A stretch of 6,859 nt of DNA from an uncultured Clostridium sp. (GTDB taxonomy: Bacteria > Bacillota > Clostridia > Lachnospirales > Lachnospiraceae), in the NCBI GenBank assembly GCA_958349075.1, contig CATWBR010000241.1:1-6859 (forward strand), read 5' to 3'. Made by a program: the position numbers and the translations under genes. This document shows positions 6,260 through 6,859 of the stretch, one piece after another. Under the pieces are notes generated by a model. The model had not been told where the DNA came from, searched no databases, and saw only the letters and a list, made by a program, of their open reading frames with translations. Numbering within the stretch: the first letter of the stretch is position 1; the number at the start of each line of letters is the position of its first letter.

Positions 6260-6625
6260 TTAACAAGGTGCAATCGGGTTATCAATCAATGATGCAACCC
6301 TGAATTCGTGAGCGTGTCCGTCTGCTGTGGTAGTACATGCTTTAGCAAAATGAACATGTCTTCCATCTCCTACCGGAATCGCAGGGGATGTGGTGCCTGT
6401 AAATTTATGAAAATGTCCGTCGTATGCATCCGTGCGGAACGTCACTTCATGGACATGGCTCCTGCCGCAGGGGATAGCTTCTCCGGAAACGGTCGCAAAA
6501 CGGTGGTTATGGGCTTCTTCACAGGACTCGGCGATAAACGTACTGCCAATCAATTCGTGAACATGCTGTTCCCGGCGAACGGGGTAAACAGCGGCTTCCT
6601 GGTAATTGTTGCATGGGTCATACAT
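6260..6625 (-). CDS. YmaF-like small protein with six HxH motifs
   Basis: A 121-aa soluble protein with no signal peptide or membrane segment. It carries six regularly placed His-x-His motifs at residues 21-23, 39-41, 57-59, 71-73, 90-92 and 104-106, typically followed by a charged and then a hydrophobic residue (HVHEL, HVHEV, HFHKF, HAHEF). Two copies of a roughly 33-residue unit are visible, each running HxHxF, then AIPxG, then HVH, then DGHxHxF. This resembles the Firmicute YmaF family, whose function is unknown to me. The histidines suggest metal binding in a beta-repeat fold, which is inference. Cysteines occur at 5, 35, 53, 97 and 121. AAAGGAAG (6633-6640) lies 7 nt before the ATG. A TATACT (6657-6662) could be a -10 box, but no good -35 accompanies it. 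The gene ends in a strong terminator, so it seems monocistronic. Confidence 0.82.
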   Translation of the reverse strand: MYDPCNNYQEAAVYPVRREQHVHELIGSTFIAESCEEAHNHRFATVSGEAIPCGRSHVHEVTFRTDAYDGHFHKFTGTTSPAIPVGDGRHVHFAKACTTTADGHAHEFRVASLIDNPIAPC

Positions 6626-6686
6626 GGTCTAGCTTCCTTTCAGGTTGTTTAATATTAGTATATGGACAAGATCATAATGTGTGATT

Positions 6687-6829
6687 AGTGCGTATTACAG
6701 GCTGCTTTGGCGGCATATTCCTGCCCACCGGAGTGCGGTCGTTCTGGCGGCCATATTTCTTAGCGCAGTGCGTATTCTCCGCCTGCGGCGGGTCGTTCTG
6801 GCGGCATCATTCCTTACCGCCGCAGTGCG
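6687..6829. repeat. Degenerate GC-rich tandem/interspersed repeat
   Basis: AGTGCG recurs at 6687, 6732, 6767 and 6824, and TGGCGGC at 6708, 6745 and 6799, usually followed by an ATATTCCTTA-like stretch. GGTCGTTCTGGCGGC is exactly repeated at 6737-6751 and 6791-6805. Unit lengths are uneven (45, 35 and 57 bp), so this is a decayed or mosaic repeat rather than a clean tandem array. No coding region of note overlaps it. It lies upstream of the histidine-repeat gene and looks like an interspersed intergenic element that may occur elsewhere in the genome. Confidence 0.7.
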
Positions 6830-6848
6830 ATCCTCGCGGAGCGTTTTT
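6777..6848 (+). repeat. Imperfect inverted repeat ending in a T-tract
   Basis: CTGCGGCGG (6783-6791) is the exact complement of CCGCCGCAG (6817-6825), and the adjoining CTCCGC (6777-6782) is complementary to GCGGAG (6836-6841). The two helices stack with a 10-nt bulge (6826-6835) on one side. Five T residues (6844-6848) follow. The plus-strand RNA would thus look like a large terminator or a structured palindromic unit, yet no plus-strand gene leads into it within the window. It overlaps the GC-rich repeat cores. Confidence 0.55.
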
Positions 6849-6859
6849 ATTTCATAGGA

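Noticed and set aside
6308..6652. Plus-strand open frame opposite the histidine-repeat gene
   Set aside because: The minus-strand frame has periodic HxH motifs, a ribosome binding site and a terminator in the right place; the plus-strand frame has none of these.
6687..6859. CRISPR array at the right edge
   Set aside because: The repeat cores are short and degenerate and the spacing is uneven (45, 35, 57 bp), with cores also inside the would-be spacers; this does not fit direct repeats with uniform unique spacers.

Overview
The window looks like chromosomal DNA of an anaerobic, moderate-GC Firmicute, probably a Clostridia/Lachnospiraceae-type gut bacterium. This is an inference from several signs: strong AGGAGG-like ribosome binding sites, the short (435 aa) anaerobe-type ThiC with a C-terminal CX2CX3C cluster motif, a ThiW-type ECF transporter subunit, a clostridial-style N-acyl-D-amino-acid deacylase and a YmaF-like histidine-repeat protein. 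No species can be named from the sequence alone.

Positions 1-4719 hold a plus-strand thiamine operon. A TPP riboswitch (about 34-120) is followed by an intrinsic terminator (147-175). The genes then run thiC (HMP-P synthase), thiW (thiazole importer S component), thiM (hydroxyethylthiazole kinase), thiE (thiamine phosphate synthase) and thiD (HMP/HMP-P kinase). The last three are translationally coupled, with an 11-nt thiM/thiE overlap and an ATGA thiE/thiD overlap. Together they describe a half de novo, half salvage route: ThiC and ThiD make HMP-PP, ThiW and ThiM import and phosphorylate the thiazole, and ThiE joins the two into thiamine phosphate. No thiazole synthesis gene (thiG, thiH, thiS, thiF, thiO) and no thiL lies in the window.

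Positions 4783-6253 are on the minus strand and convergent with thiD. They carry a zinc amidohydrolase of the D-aminoacylase family, with its own near-consensus sigma-A-type promoter at 6165-6193. Just upstream of that promoter is the intrinsic terminator (6227-6253) of the next minus-strand gene (6260-6625), a small protein with six HxH motifs that resembles the YmaF family.

Positions 6641-6859 appear non-coding. They hold a degenerate GC-rich repeat (recurring AGTGCG and TGGCGGC cores, including an exact 15-bp repeat) and a long imperfect inverted repeat ending in a T-tract, so this looks like an interspersed palindromic element.

Most of the window is a recognisable thiamine locus and I see no clearly new system. 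The points most worth a second look are the complementary segments in the thiC leader (riboswitch end, terminator, Shine-Dalgarno region), the enlarged ThiM, the periodic histidine protein and the right-edge palindromic repeat.
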